A stretch of 64,000 nucleotides of DNA from Chloroflexota bacterium (GCA_026707745.1 JAPOWG010000096.1:37944-101943), one strand, 5' to 3'. Shown: positions 43,517 through 52,864, numbered from the stretch's first letter. Program-made: numbers and translations. Notes: generated by a model not told the origin, from the sequence alone.

Positions 43517-44908
43517 TCACGCCTGGAGCAAGCGTGGCGCGGTCTCGCTGACATAAGGCTTCAAGGTATGTAGGGTCGCCTCAACAGACGCTAGCGCCTG
43601 CTCGATATCGGCTTCTTGCGTGGGCGTGGAGATATTGAACATGGTCCGGGGGCTGCAATGAATCCCCCGGTTGAGCAATTCCAGATGAAAGAGCTGCGGT
43701 AGCTTGCCGAGGTCCTGGTTGGCGCGCCGGACATCACCCAAGGTGATCAGGTTTTCGTCCGTCCATTGGATCTGCTGCAGCGACCCGTAGCCATGGCAGC
43801 GAGCGCGAAGGCCCCCCGACCTGAAGACGCTGTTGATTCCAGCTTGCAGTCGGTCGCCCAAACTATTGATACGATCGATCGCCGCTTGATCCAGTCTCTG
43901 CATGGCAGCCATGCCTGCGACCATGGTGATATTGTTGCCGTTGAAGGTGCCGCTATGCTGTATGACCTCGCTGGCTCTGTCCGGGTTGAACTGTTCCATG
44001 ATCGCTACTTTGCCCCCAAAGGCCCCGATAGGGAATCCGCCCCCGATGACCTTGGCCATAGCCGTCATATCCGGCGCCACGCCGTAGATCTCTTGCATGC
44101 CGCCGCTGCTCAGGCGCAAGGTCACAACTTCATCAAATAACAGCAAGACATCGTATTGATCCGCCAAATCGCGCAGTCCGGGCAGGTATCCGGGCAAGGG
44201 CGGGATCATCCCGCCGGAATTGGCCATCGGCTCAACGATGATGGCGGCGATCCGCCGATGATGTTCCGCCAGGGTGCTATCCATGGCATCAAGATCGTTA
44301 AAGGGCACAACCAAGACCGTGTCCAGCACCGAGCCTGGCACCCCGCGCCCTTCGACGCGCGCTTCCAGCCGCTTGCTGCGGTCCGGCTCGGCACTGACAT
44401 TCACTTTGACCAGGTCATGAGCGCCGTGATAGCCGCCGTCGATCTTCACGATCACATCGCGTCCCGTGAAAGCGCGGGCGGCGCGCATCATCATCATGGT
44501 CGCTTCTGTGCCCGAATTGGTGAAGCGCAGCATCTCCACACTGGCGATGCGCTCAATCAACAGCTTGGCGAATTCGACCTGTGGCCTCGAAGCGGAGCCG
44601 AAGACCGTCCCATGTGTCAACTGATCCGCCGCGTCTTCTACGATAGCCGGCGGGGCATGGCCGTGGATCAGTGAGGTGTAATTATTGAGCAGATCCAGAT
44701 AGCGATTGCCGTCGCAATCGGTCAGCCAGGCGCCCTCGCCTTGCGCCATATAGGTCGGGTATGGACCATAGTTCGTGGAAATGCGTGTATCGCCGCCCGG
44801 CAACACGCGCCGCGCCAGTTCATGTTGAGCTTGCGAATTCGGAGTTCGCCCCCGGTATCGAGCCAAAATCTCATTTTCGACCTCCGCCGCCCTGCCGGTC
44901 TTGATCAT
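43517..44908 (-). CDS. Class III aminotransferase, glutamate-1-semialdehyde aminomutase-like
   Basis: This 463 aa PLP enzyme has the fold type I class III layout: VLPGGDTRI start, LDLLNNYTSLIHGHAPP, FTNSGTEATMMMMRAARA phosphate loop, LLLFDEVVTLR with Asp259-Glu260, and the Schiff-base Lys286 in MAKVIGGGFPIGAFGG. It resembles HemL-type aminomutases, but the N-terminus is extended and no tetrapyrrole genes are near, so a catabolic aminotransferase or a 2,1-aminomutase acting on another substrate is likely. It faces the SDR gene and is divergent from the secreted glycosidase. Confidence 0.85.
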   Translation of the reverse strand: MIKTGRAAEVENEILARYRGRTPNSQAQHELARRVLPGGDTRISTNYGPYPTYMAQGEGAWLTDCDGNRYLDLLNNYTSLIHGHAPPAIVEDAADQLTHGTVFGSASRPQVEFAKLLIERIASVEMLRFTNSGTEATMMMMRAARAFTGRDVIVKIDGGYHGAHDLVKVNVSAEPDRSKRLEARVEGRGVPGSVLDTVLVVPFNDLDAMDSTLAEHHRRIAAIIVEPMANSGGMIPPLPGYLPGLRDLADQYDVLLLFDEVVTLRLSSGGMQEIYGVAPDMTAMAKVIGGGFPIGAFGGKVAIMEQFNPDRASEVIQHSGTFNGNNITMVAGMAAMQRLDQAAIDRINSLGDRLQAGINSVFRSGGLRARCHGYGSLQQIQWTDENLITLGDVRRANQDLGKLPQLFHLELLNRGIHCSPRTMFNISTPTQEADIEQALASVEATLHTLKPYVSETAPRLLQA

Positions 44909-45000
44909 CGCCCTATCCTCACCGCTGATCTCCCAGTCCTACGATGGTAAACGCTGGCAGGGACAAATGCAAAAGATCGCGCGCGATCACGACTTCCCAC

Positions 45001-45030
45001 TTGGTCAATTGCTTTCCTCTGCTCTATAAT
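45001..45030 (+). promoter_or_regulatory. Candidate promoter of secreted glycosidase
   Basis: TTGGTC (45001-45006), 18 bases, perfect TATAAT (45025-45030), 35 bases before the ATG at 45066. Confidence 0.5.
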
Positions 45031-45065
45031 CCGCGCGTTAGTTCAGCCCGACAATTGGAGTCAGC

Positions 45066-46520
45066 ATGCGACGTTTAATCTGCCAATCGCTTATCGCATT
45101 TGTTTTCACATTTGTTAGCACAGCACAAACTGCCGACTTAAGACTTGAATGGGATCCGGCCCAGAACATCATCACCGGCTCGGTTGAACTGCGAGGCACG
45201 GCAAACGTCCCGGATCAGCAGTTTTTCTATGTTGAAGCAGCGCAATATGATCCGGCAATGCCAGAGACGGATCTCTGGACGCCGATCGTATTGCCGCCGC
45301 TGACAACGATCGTCGATGGCGCGATTGGCGCCTGGCACACAACCGTCTTTCCCGACGGTCTGTATCAAGTACGGCTTCATGCCATCAACAGCGCGCAAGA
45401 AAACTTCTACTATGTGCTGGCGCCGATCGCCATCAACAACGATGGGCAAACGATGAACAGCGTGCCGGTACAAGTGATCGAAAATACCGCCATGACAGAG
45501 ACTGCAGAAGCCATGCCAGCCGCCGACGAGAGCGCGCAAATGCAAATGATTCCGGCGCCGCAAGTGGAAAACCGCTTGCCGATTCCGGTCGGCGGGCACG
45601 TCCTGCACTTTGGCGACGCCGCCAAGGACGCCATGAAATCGGCCGGTATGACCTGGGTCAAATGGCAGATCCCCTATTTTGAAGGCACGGACTTGACAGT
45701 AGCGCGAGACCGCATCAATTGGTCGCACGAAGCGGGATTCCTGGTCCTGCTAAGCATCACCGGCCACAAACATGAGCTGGCGGAGGGCGGCGACGCCTAT
45801 CTCGACGAATATGCCGAATTCCTGGGCGGCGTCGCCGGCTTGGGCGCCGATGCCATCGAAGTCTGGAACGAGATGAATCTCGACCGCGAATGGCCTACCG
45901 GACAGATTGATCCGCGCCGTTACAAGCTCATGCTGGAAAAAGCCTATACCCAGATCAAAGCCGCCAATCCCGATACCATGGTTATTACCGGCGCGCTGGC
46001 CCCGACCGGGGCGGAAGGCGCCTTTGGACTGGCCTCGGTCTGGAACGATGATCGCTATTATTGGGGCATGGCCAACGCCGGCGTCGCCGACTTTGCCGAT
46101 TGCATCGGCGCGCACTACAATGAGGGCGTCGTACCGCCTAGCCGGCAGGGTGGCGATCCCCGGAAAGATGATTATCCGACCCGTTTTCTGCCGCTGATGT
46201 TGCAGCGCGTGGCATTCCCCTTCCGCAACTTTGATATACCCATGTGCATGACCGAGATGGGCTATCTTTCGCCCGAGGATTATGGTCGCCTGCCCGACGC
46301 CTTTAACTGGGCGGCGAACACATCGGTTGAGGAGCAGGCAGAATGGCTGGCGCAGGCGATTCAGATTTCCGCCAACTTCCAGCGGATGCCCGTCGAAATG
46401 ATCATCGTCTGGAATATCGACTTCGAAAACTACGGCGACGATCCGCAAGCCGGCTACGCGATTATCCGCCCCGATGGCAGTTGCCCAGCTTGCCAGACCA
46501 TTGCGGCTTTGCAGCGGTGA
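45066..46520 (+). CDS. Secreted GH-A-fold glycoside hydrolase-like protein
   Basis: This 484 aa protein has a short signal peptide (LIAFVFTFVSTAQT). An N-terminal beta-sandwich-like domain of about 120 residues (GSVELRGTANVPD, FPDGLYQVRLHAINS) is followed by a flexible Ala/Glu/Met-rich linker and a (beta/alpha)8 domain from about residue 175. Clan GH-A-like catalytic residues are Glu269 in IEVWNEMNL (acid/base) and Glu397 in MCMTEMGY (nucleophile). The closest general style is GH39/GH5-type. The polysaccharide substrate is unknown; export fits outer breakdown that feeds the cytoplasmic GH51/UxuA routes. TTGGAG lies before the ATG. Confidence 0.8.
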   Translation: MRRLICQSLIAFVFTFVSTAQTADLRLEWDPAQNIITGSVELRGTANVPDQQFFYVEAAQYDPAMPETDLWTPIVLPPLTTIVDGAIGAWHTTVFPDGLYQVRLHAINSAQENFYYVLAPIAINNDGQTMNSVPVQVIENTAMTETAEAMPAADESAQMQMIPAPQVENRLPIPVGGHVLHFGDAAKDAMKSAGMTWVKWQIPYFEGTDLTVARDRINWSHEAGFLVLLSITGHKHELAEGGDAYLDEYAEFLGGVAGLGADAIEVWNEMNLDREWPTGQIDPRRYKLMLEKAYTQIKAANPDTMVITGALAPTGAEGAFGLASVWNDDRYYWGMANAGVADFADCIGAHYNEGVVPPSRQGGDPRKDDYPTRFLPLMLQRVAFPFRNFDIPMCMTEMGYLSPEDYGRLPDAFNWAANTSVEEQAEWLAQAIQISANFQRMPVEMIIVWNIDFENYGDDPQAGYAIIRPDGSCPACQTIAALQR

Positions 46521-46689
46521 CGCCGCCCAAGGTCAGTGCGACGATGACCGCCAACTCCATCATGCCCGCGCCCTTGCCGAGAAGCCACGGACAATGTCAA
46601 ACCGGCGGACCTTTCTACGAGAGGGCCGCAAGCATGTCCACAATACGGTTGCGTCGCTCTCTCTTTGCTAGAGCCCTGCGGATTCGCCC

Positions 46690-47685
46690 TTAGTCATAGC
46701 AGGTTTTATATTCGCCCCACCACCATTGACACTCGGGCCTGTGGATATTGGCGAGTACCCGTCGACTGTACTGAATCCATCCAGAGTTAGGATTGATGAC
46801 TTCCAGTGCTTGAATTTCTGTCTCCACGCAGGCGGATTCCCCTGCTAGACCGCCGGGTTCCAGACCAGCTTCATAACGGTGTACGTGACATGCTTCGTGC
46901 ACCAGCATGGCGGCGTCATGGGTTGTGTGAGAGTCATAACTGACTCCAGGAGGTGGATCGTCTGAATAATCTAAATCGAATAGTCTTCCCCCCACATGTA
47001 CACCTATTACCTCTGGAGGAGCCTGTCTGATCCTGTCCAGTCCCCGGATAACATAGTCGTACCAGTGCGGCGCTCTGTCCCTTAGCATGTCAAGCGCGTT
47101 TTCCATCTGCAAGATAAAGCCGGGCGACCCTTCAAGCGCGATCCCCGGATGCTTGCATTGGTTCGTCTGATAGGCCTGAAAGCCGTTTAGCCAGTCATCG
47201 TCCGTGGCGCATTGCCAGCCGATAAAGCAGCAGTTGTCCACCGTAGCGGTATCGGCGTTGACAGGCTGCGTCGACGCTTGCGTCTGCATCCGCGCCGGTA
47301 CGGCGCACCGGCCATTTTGGAAGGCCCAATAGCCCTCCGTCCAATCCTGGTCAGTCTGGCATTGGCGATCTACAAAACAGCAATTGTTGATGTTGGAGGT
47401 CGCCTGAGCCTGCGTCGTCGAAGCGCTGTCCTCAACCCGGGTGTAAGCGACCCAATCCGCCATCCAGACGTCCTTGCCCTTACGATCGATCCGCAGCCAG
47501 CGGTTGTGGCTGCCCATCACATCGAGAGTCGCGCCAGCAGGCGCGGTTTCCACAATCGCGCTATCGAGGCTGTACCAAGCCCTCAGATTGGTGTTGTTGG
47601 TGATACGAATCGAGTAAGTCTGTGCCAATGCGACGCTCTGCAGCAGCAATATCACTGCAATTGACGCGAGAATCTTTCTGTACAC
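46690..47685 (-). CDS. Secreted SH3b / two DNCC-repeat / HEACH metallopeptidase-like protein (copy 4)
   Basis: This 331 aa protein is a fourth family member, about 7.6 kb from the tandem array and in the opposite orientation. The signal peptide is ILASIAVILLLQSVALAQ, followed by an SH3b domain, Cys repeats C102-C127 and C152-C177, and the C-terminal domain with H263-E264-A-C-H267 and Glu283 as likely ligands. The repeat start NNCC replaces DNCC in repeat 1. The end (CQWWWGEYKTCYD) adds an extra Cys pair not present in the other copies. The GTG start at 47685 has AAGGAG 9-10 bases upstream. The flanking genes do not resemble those around the array. Confidence 0.82.
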   Translation of the reverse strand: MYRKILASIAVILLLQSVALAQTYSIRITNNTNLRAWYSLDSAIVETAPAGATLDVMGSHNRWLRIDRKGKDVWMADWVAYTRVEDSASTTQAQATSNINNCCFVDRQCQTDQDWTEGYWAFQNGRCAVPARMQTQASTQPVNADTATVDNCCFIGWQCATDDDWLNGFQAYQTNQCKHPGIALEGSPGFILQMENALDMLRDRAPHWYDYVIRGLDRIRQAPPEVIGVHVGGRLFDLDYSDDPPPGVSYDSHTTHDAAMLVHEACHVHRYEAGLEPGGLAGESACVETEIQALEVINPNSGWIQYSRRVLANIHRPECQWWWGEYKTCYD

Positions 47686-47993
47686 CTCAGGACTCCTTGG
47701 AACAATGTCGAATGGTTTTCTTATGTTTTCTCTGAAAGTCAGACCGATCTAGTACCTGCGGCGCGCCGGAGCAAAGCGAGTTTTTCACTCGGTCTTCGCA
47801 ATTTGATCAATGGAAACTGAAAACTCGCAACTCCTATGCAACTAGAGATTCGGACGCGTTCCAGCCACGGGACATTATACGTTAGGATTGTTGTGCTTGC
47901 TGGGACAGTCAGATCGTGATTTGTGCTTTTGTTGTCATTCGCTAATACTTCGTTATAAGATAATCATCCAGATAGACGAGTGAAATAGACGAC
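47686..47993. other. Divergent gap between DNCC copy 4 and membrane-protein pair
   Basis: This 308-base gap has no coding frame. It must hold the promoters of both flanking genes; only the rightward one (47932-47959) is clear. Confidence 0.55.
47932..47959 (+). promoter_or_regulatory. Candidate promoter of the 47994-49312 gene pair
   Basis: TTGTCA (47932-47937), 16 bases, TATAAG (47954-47959), 34 bases before the ATG at 47994. Confidence 0.5.
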
Positions 47994-48374
47994 ATGCGAC
48001 GCTTTGTTCAATTCATGCTCCTGGGATTGGTCCTCGGCGGGCTGCTCGGCTTGTACCTGGGCTGGTTCCAGTTCCCGCGGGATACTTATCGGGGCGACAT
48101 GACCGAACTGGCGCAAGCCTTCCGCGACGATTATGCAGTTATGATCGCGGCCGGCTATGCCGCTGATGGCGATTTGCCGGGCGCGCTTGATCGCCTGAGC
48201 CGCCTGCGGGTCGACGATGTTCCCCGCTACGTGCAGCAACTCGCGGATAGAGTGATCGCCTCTTCATCGCGCGACATACGCGACATTCGTCTGCTGGTGG
48301 CTTTGGCGCGGGGCTTGGGACGGCTGACGCCGGCGATGGAGCCCTTCCTGGACCTGCGCGAAGGGGGGCGCTAG
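47994..48374 (+). CDS. Small membrane-anchored protein with TPR-like segment
   Basis: This 126 aa protein has one N-terminal transmembrane helix (FMLLGLVLGGLLGLYLGWF) and a W-x-x-F-P-R-D juxtamembrane turn. An extracytoplasmic helical segment follows (AFRDDYAVMIAAGYAADGDLPGALDRL), similar to half of a tetratricopeptide repeat. The next gene encodes a protein with the same TM-plus-helical layout (DRNHYMIAIALEYAHSGDLHRALEKL), so the two are related and probably partner. They overlap by one base. Similar pairs seem common in Chloroflexota, but no function is known to me. Confidence 0.72.
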   Translation: MRRFVQFMLLGLVLGGLLGLYLGWFQFPRDTYRGDMTELAQAFRDDYAVMIAAGYAADGDLPGALDRLSRLRVDDVPRYVQQLADRVIASSSRDIRDIRLLVALARGLGRLTPAMEPFLDLREGGR

Positions 48375-49312
48375 TGGGACGCCAATTGCCGCCGCCGGCC
48401 AGGATTCCTCCACGACCGCCACCCCCGCAAAGCGAGCCTGAAGAGCAGCGTTCGCAATCCCTGTTTCCATATTGGCTCTTTTCCTTTGCGCTGGTTGTCG
48501 GGTTGGTATTGGGTCTCGGCGTCAGTTGGGCCTTGGGTCCGCTGCCGGAGCGCAATACCGAGCCCTTTCAGTTGGGGGAAGAAGATCGCAACCATTACAT
48601 GATTGCGATCGCCCTGGAATATGCGCATAGTGGCGACCTGCACCGGGCTTTGGAAAAACTGGTCGCCCTCCGTCCACTTGGCGATCCCTTGCAAGCGCTG
48701 GCTGATGCCGCCTGCGAGCTCGCCAGCAGCGATTACATAAACAGTGAAAGCGGTGTACAGGCCTTGCGTTTGGCGTCGCGCATGTACACAGCGCAGGGAC
48801 GCAGCGGCTGTGCCGAAACGTTGCTGCCAGCCGAAGACCTCCCTGACAAACCAGCAGCGGCGGCCGACCCGGCAGCGCCTCTGCCTTCGCCGACGCCGCC
48901 CCCCACCAAGACACCATCCAGACGCGCCAGCAGAGCGACCGCGACCTTGCGCGCAGTCGCCACGTCAGTCCCGCAGCGGACCTTCTCACCCTTACCGGCC
49001 AGCACCTTCTGTGATACCGCCGATCGGGCGGTGATTGAAGTCAAGATCGTCGATTACCTGGGCCGTGGCATCCCGGGACAAAGAATCCGCGTTCGCTGGG
49101 GCGATGAGGAAAACGTCTTTCTCAGCGGGCTCAAGCCGGAGCGCGGAACCGGCTATGCAGATTTCCAGATGGACGAAGGGATCAGTTATTCTATCGATAT
49201 GCCGGGCGCTTCCGACCCCCTGCGCGCCGATTTGATCACCGGGCGCTGTTATACCGAAAGCGGCCGCGAATCCTTGAAATCTTTCCGCGTCACCTTCCGC
49301 GCAGACAGCTAG
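48374..49312 (+). CDS. Membrane protein with TPR-like segment and C-terminal beta domain
   Basis: This 312 aa protein begins with a Pro-rich cytoplasmic tail, then one transmembrane helix (YWLFSFALVVGLVLGLGVSW). The helical segment shared with the previous gene (about residues 65-120) is followed by a Pro/Thr/Ser linker and a C-terminal domain of about 100 residues with strands VIEVKIVDYLGRGIPGQRI and RVRWGDEENVFLSGL. The last part resembles carboxypeptidase-regulatory or Ig-like beta folds that bind or present ligands at the surface. The start is GTG overlapping the preceding stop, implying coupling. Confidence 0.72.
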   Translation: MGRQLPPPARIPPRPPPPQSEPEEQRSQSLFPYWLFSFALVVGLVLGLGVSWALGPLPERNTEPFQLGEEDRNHYMIAIALEYAHSGDLHRALEKLVALRPLGDPLQALADAACELASSDYINSESGVQALRLASRMYTAQGRSGCAETLLPAEDLPDKPAAAADPAAPLPSPTPPPTKTPSRRASRATATLRAVATSVPQRTFSPLPASTFCDTADRAVIEVKIVDYLGRGIPGQRIRVRWGDEENVFLSGLKPERGTGYADFQMDEGISYSIDMPGASDPLRADLITGRCYTESGRESLKSFRVTFRADS

Positions 49313-49838
49313 ACGGCACTAACGGTCTTTCTAATATAGCCTGATCGCTCCTTGGCGAAGCATCGGGCAGCGGTCAGGGCTTGGCGAAGACAAGATTCGG
49401 GCGGGCTTAGTGTCGGTTTAATGTCCGACGCTAAAGTTTTTTCGGTCATAAAGCGCAGGTTTATGTCCGGCTTGCCGCTGGACGAATCGGATATTCAGGC
49501 AGTTTGCCAATTATATGGGAACGCGGCACAGGCTGCGGCGGTTTATTAAGGCGCACGTTGCACACAGGGTATCATAGAATGCGACCGATGACAAGAACAA
49601 ATGTTCGGGTATTTTCGATCTCCACTAAATCTCCCCTCATCGCTATGCGTCGCGTCGCGACAGACCTTCGGGAAAGGCCGAGGATGGGGCGGTTACTCAA
49701 AGGGCGTTCAAGGATCGGCTCGATGTCGAGCTGCCGCTATGGTTGCCCGTCCCTTTTCATTGCCCGTCTTGCAACCGCAAGCGCTATATCCCGTAAACTG
49801 AATAGGCGAAACATTGTAACTTTTGATGAGGAAATCAA
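49313..49838. other. Gene-poor region before the tRNA neighbourhood
   Basis: About 525 bases with no convincing gene. A possible 42-codon frame from ATG 49421 (MSDAKVFSVIKRRF...) has no ribosome site and is left unannotated. CTTGC/GCAAG inverted-repeat bases occur near 49769-49782. Confidence 0.5.
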
Positions 49839-50192
49839 ATGGATGAAAAGGCATCACAGGTAGCAACCGGCGTTTTCTTCATCGGTCTGGGACTCTTGTT
49901 CCTGACGGGCTGGTGGTGGCCGGGCATTATGTTTGTAATGGCGGCGTCCATTCTGGCGCGGGCCATGGCCGCGGGCGAACGCGTCCTGGATGCCAGAGGC
50001 GCCTGGTGGTTGATCGGCATCGGGGTCATATTTGGCGTGCCGGGCTTAATCGGCGATATTGCCGGATCGTTTTGGAAGGTCTTCCCTTCGATCTTGGTCG
50101 GCATCGGCCTGTTCATGATCTTCGGCGGCAAGTACCGCCCATGTGTCAGCAAGGGAAAGCGCAAGAACGACGACGACATCCACCGCGTCTAG
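49839..50192 (+). CDS. Small four-helix membrane protein (LiaI/LiaF-like TM region)
   Basis: This 117 aa protein is mostly hydrophobic: ATGVFFIGLGLLFLTGWWWPGIMFVMAASILA, then WWLIGIGVIFGVPGL and FPSILVGIGLFMIFGG. The pattern resembles the DUF5668/LiaI-LiaF transmembrane region found in small envelope-stress proteins. The C-terminal tail is basic and cytoplasmic. GAGGAAA sits before the ATG. It precedes the tRNA gene on the same strand but has no obvious link to it. Confidence 0.75.
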   Translation: MDEKASQVATGVFFIGLGLLFLTGWWWPGIMFVMAASILARAMAAGERVLDARGAWWLIGIGVIFGVPGLIGDIAGSFWKVFPSILVGIGLFMIFGGKYRPCVSKGKRKNDDDIHRV

Positions 50193-50215
50193 CGCCTGCC
50201 GCTGGCTCGCCAACA

Positions 50216-50243
50216 TTGACAAGGACCGGGCTCTCGCTATACT
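50216..50243 (+). promoter_or_regulatory. Strong promoter of tRNA-Leu
   Basis: Perfect TTGACA (50216-50221), 16 bases, TATACT (50238-50243), ending 11 bases before the tRNA 5' end. Confidence 0.72.
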
Positions 50244-50254
50244 TGTCGCAAGCC

Positions 50255-50337
50255 GGCGGGATGGTGGAATGGCAGACACGGGTGCCTTAAAAGCACCTGC
50301 CCATATGGGCGTGAGGGTTCGAGCCCCTCTCCCGCTA
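50255..50337 (+). tRNA. tRNA-Leu(UAA)
   Basis: The sequence folds as a class II tRNA of 83 bases. The acceptor stem GGCGGGA (50255-50261) pairs with TCCCGCT (50330-50336), with one terminal G-U pair. The D-arm region has the leucine-type GGTGGAATGG. The anticodon stem GGTGC/GCACC encloses CTTAAAA with anticodon TAA at 50288-50290. The long variable arm GCCC-ATAT-GGGC is at 50299-50310, and the T-arm GAGGG-TTCGAGC-CCCTC at 50313-50329. The discriminator base is A; the 3' CCA is not encoded. Confidence 0.97.
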
Positions 50338-50343
50338 CTCCCC

Positions 50344-52080
50344 TTAATGCTCCAATTGCAACTGATACAACCTGGCATATTGGCCGCGCCTGGCGATCAA
50401 TTCATCATGCGTCCCCTCTTCGCTGATGCAACCGTCCTTCAAGACGACGATGCGACCGGCATTGCGAATGGTGGACAGGCGATGGGCGATAACGAGCGTC
50501 GTTCGGTTATGCGCCAGACGTTCGAGCGATTCGCGTACGGCGCGTTCGCTTTCGTTGTCGAGCGCGCTGGTCGCTTCGTCCAGGATAATCAGCGGCGGAT
50601 CCTTCAGGAAAACGCGCGCGATGCTCAAGCGTTGCCGTTGTCCGGCGGATAGTTTGATGCCGCGCTGGCCGATATGAGTTTGGTAGCCCTGCGGCAATGC
50701 CATGATGAAATCGTGCGCGTTGGCTTTTTTGGCCGCGGACTCGATCTCGACTTGAGAGGCCGCGCCACTGCCATAGCGGATGTTTTCGGCAACGCTGGCG
50801 GCAAAGAGATAGACGTCTTGCTGCACCACGCCGATATTCCGACGCAGGCAGGACAAGCTGATCTTGCGGATGTCGACCCCATCCAGGCAGATGCGCCCGA
50901 GATCCACATCGTAAAAGCGCGGGATGAGCGCGCTGAGCGTCGTCTTGCCCACGCCGGAGACGCCCACCAGCGCCAGAAACTCGCCAACCCCGACACGCAG
51001 CGACAGATTCTTCAGAACATAGCCGATATCGGACTGATAGCGGAAGCTGACATCCTGTAGTTCCAGCGCTCCCGAGATTTGCCCCAGTTCCAGCGCATCG
51101 TCGGCGTCAACGATGGCCGGCTGCAATTCCATCAGGTCCATGAAACGGCGGAAACCGGTGCTGCCTTCTTGATACCAGCGGGCGAAATTGGTCAGCCGCT
51201 GGATTGGCTCGATCAGGATACCGACATAGAGCAGGAAGGTGATCAAGTCGGATAGGTCGAGGGATGCCCCCAAGATGCCGACCGCGCCCACGACCACTAC
51301 AACCACCGTCATGAGTTGCGTGAAGGCGCTCATCCCGCCGTAGAAGAAGGCTTCGCTTTTGTATTCCAGGCGGCGGCTCTCTACAAAGCGCGCATTGGCT
51401 TCGTCGAATTTGGCTTGTTCGCGGTCTTCATTGGCGAAGGACTGTACGACGCGGATGCCCGCCAGACTATCCTCAACCTGGGCGTTGACCTCGGCAATGC
51501 GCTGTTTGCTGCGCAGCAGGGCGGCGTGCATCTTACGGTTGAGGTAATAAGCGAAGAGCAGCATCAGCGGCAGGAACAGGAAGATGATCAAGCTCAGTTG
51601 TGGATTGATGCTCATTGTGATGAGAAAAGCGCCACCGAATTTTAAGATGCCGATAAAGATATCTTCCGGTCCATGATGAAAAAGTTCGGATAGCGCGAAC
51701 AAGTCGCTGGTGATGCGTGACATGAGTTGCCCGGTCTGTTGTTCGTCGTAGAAGCTGAAAGACAGCTTCTGATAGTGCGCGAACAACTCGCGACGCATGT
51801 CGCTTTCCATCATGGCGCCCATCATATGTCCCTGATAATCAACGAATAGATTGCACAAGGCATGGACCGCCACCAGCGCCAACATGAACCCGCCCATGAT
51901 AGCCAGATCGGCCAGCGGCTGGGGAGAGCCGCCCGGCAAGAGCGTACCCGTGATGAAGCGGACGCAAAGTGGCAGGACCAGCGTGATGGCCGATAACACA
52001 AAGGCGCAAAAGAGATCAATGGCGAGCAAGCCGAGATAAGGTCGATAAAAGGAAAGAAATTTGCTGCCGCGGTTTTTCAC
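50344..52080 (-). CDS. ABC exporter, fused permease and ATPase (MsbA/LmrA-like half transporter)
   Basis: This 578 aa half-transporter has an N-terminal six-helix exporter domain (LLAIDLFCAFVLSAITLVLPL onwards, with QTGQLMSRITSD and EDSLAGIRVVQSFANE typical of type IV ABC exporters). The C-terminal ATPase carries Walker A GVSGVGKTT, a Q-loop VVQQDVYLF, signature LSAGQRQRL (A for the usual first G), Walker B IILDEATSALD and a switch His in VIAHRL. It would act as a homodimer exporting a lipid, drug or peptide. The start is GTG with AAGGAG 8 bases upstream. It ends 6 bases from the tRNA gene, which runs the other way. Confidence 0.93.
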   Translation of the reverse strand: MKNRGSKFLSFYRPYLGLLAIDLFCAFVLSAITLVLPLCVRFITGTLLPGGSPQPLADLAIMGGFMLALVAVHALCNLFVDYQGHMMGAMMESDMRRELFAHYQKLSFSFYDEQQTGQLMSRITSDLFALSELFHHGPEDIFIGILKFGGAFLITMSINPQLSLIIFLFLPLMLLFAYYLNRKMHAALLRSKQRIAEVNAQVEDSLAGIRVVQSFANEDREQAKFDEANARFVESRRLEYKSEAFFYGGMSAFTQLMTVVVVVVGAVGILGASLDLSDLITFLLYVGILIEPIQRLTNFARWYQEGSTGFRRFMDLMELQPAIVDADDALELGQISGALELQDVSFRYQSDIGYVLKNLSLRVGVGEFLALVGVSGVGKTTLSALIPRFYDVDLGRICLDGVDIRKISLSCLRRNIGVVQQDVYLFAASVAENIRYGSGAASQVEIESAAKKANAHDFIMALPQGYQTHIGQRGIKLSAGQRQRLSIARVFLKDPPLIILDEATSALDNESERAVRESLERLAHNRTTLVIAHRLSTIRNAGRIVVLKDGCISEEGTHDELIARRGQYARLYQLQLEH

Positions 52081-52237
52081 AACTTCACTCCTTGGGACGG
52101 CGGATCGTCAGGAATGAGAGGATTATAACAGGTCAGGGGAGACCAAAACAGCCGTCTCAATCTCCCCATAGGGACATAAAAAGAAAAATGTGCTACAAAT
52201 AGATTTCACTACATCATTGTGTGGACATAAAACTGTA

Positions 52238-52864
52238 ATGATAAAAGCACAGTTGCTTCTGCTCTTGGTCGCGTTTTGTTTAGTCTCCTGTCAGGCTGTT
52301 GTCGATCGCATGGCGGACGATATTGCCGACCAGGTGAGCGAGCAAGTGGTCGAACAAGTCAACACGGCTGTCGCCGCGCAGGTCGGCACAGCCGTCGCCG
52401 AGTTGTCAGCCGCGGACGCCTCCCTTTCCGAGCCTGTGGGAGGCGACGCCGCGCAAGAGGAAATCGCGCGAGTCACCCGCGTAATTGATGGCGATACGAT
52501 TGATGTGCTGATAGATGGCAAAACCGCGCGCATCCGTTATGTGCAGATCAATACGCCCGAGCGCGATGAACCCTGTTTCCGCGAGTCGACGCAGGCCAAT
52601 GCCGAGCTGGTCGCCGGCAAGACAGTGCGGCTCGTGCCAAGCAACAGATTGGTCGATCCCTTCGATCGCCTGCTGCGCTATGTCTATGTCGGCGATATCA
52701 TGGTCGAGCGTGCCCTGGTCGAGGGGGGATACGCTGAAGTGGTGCTCTACCCGCCCAACGACGCCCACTACGACGAATTTGTGCGGCTGGAGGCTGAGGC
52801 GGCGGCGGCCGGGCGCGGCTGTCACCCGACCGGCATCTTCGACGACGGCTCGACCACGCGCTAG
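52238..52864 (+). CDS. Thermonuclease-family (SNase-like) lipoprotein
   Basis: This 208 aa protein starts with a lipoprotein signal (IKAQLLLLLVAFCLVSCQA; lipobox LVSC), so ATG at 52238 is chosen over the upstream ATG at 52190. A helical spacer with VADQVSEQV-like heptads links the lipid anchor to the nuclease domain. That domain has VTRVIDGDTIDVLIDGK, RIRYVQINTPERDEP and DRLLRYVYVGDIMVERALVEGGYAEV, which hold the Ca-binding Asp and catalytic Arg/Glu positions of staphylococcal nuclease folds. It likely degrades extracellular nucleic acid at the cell surface. A good hairpin follows the stop codon. Confidence 0.88.
   Translation: MIKAQLLLLLVAFCLVSCQAVVDRMADDIADQVSEQVVEQVNTAVAAQVGTAVAELSAADASLSEPVGGDAAQEEIARVTRVIDGDTIDVLIDGKTARIRYVQINTPERDEPCFRESTQANAELVAGKTVRLVPSNRLVDPFDRLLRYVYVGDIMVERALVEGGYAEVVLYPPNDAHYDEFVRLEAEAAAAGRGCHPTGIFDDGSTTR

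Noticed and set aside
49504..49863. A 119-codon plus-strand frame in the gap before the LiaF-like gene
   Set aside because: Arg/Ser-rich, no ribosome site, overlaps the next real start; looks like non-coding sequence.
52131..52178. GGGGAGA...TCTCCCC inverted repeat between the ABC exporter and nuclease genes as a terminator
   Set aside because: Loop is too long and no T-run follows; it lies between two divergent starts where no terminator is expected.
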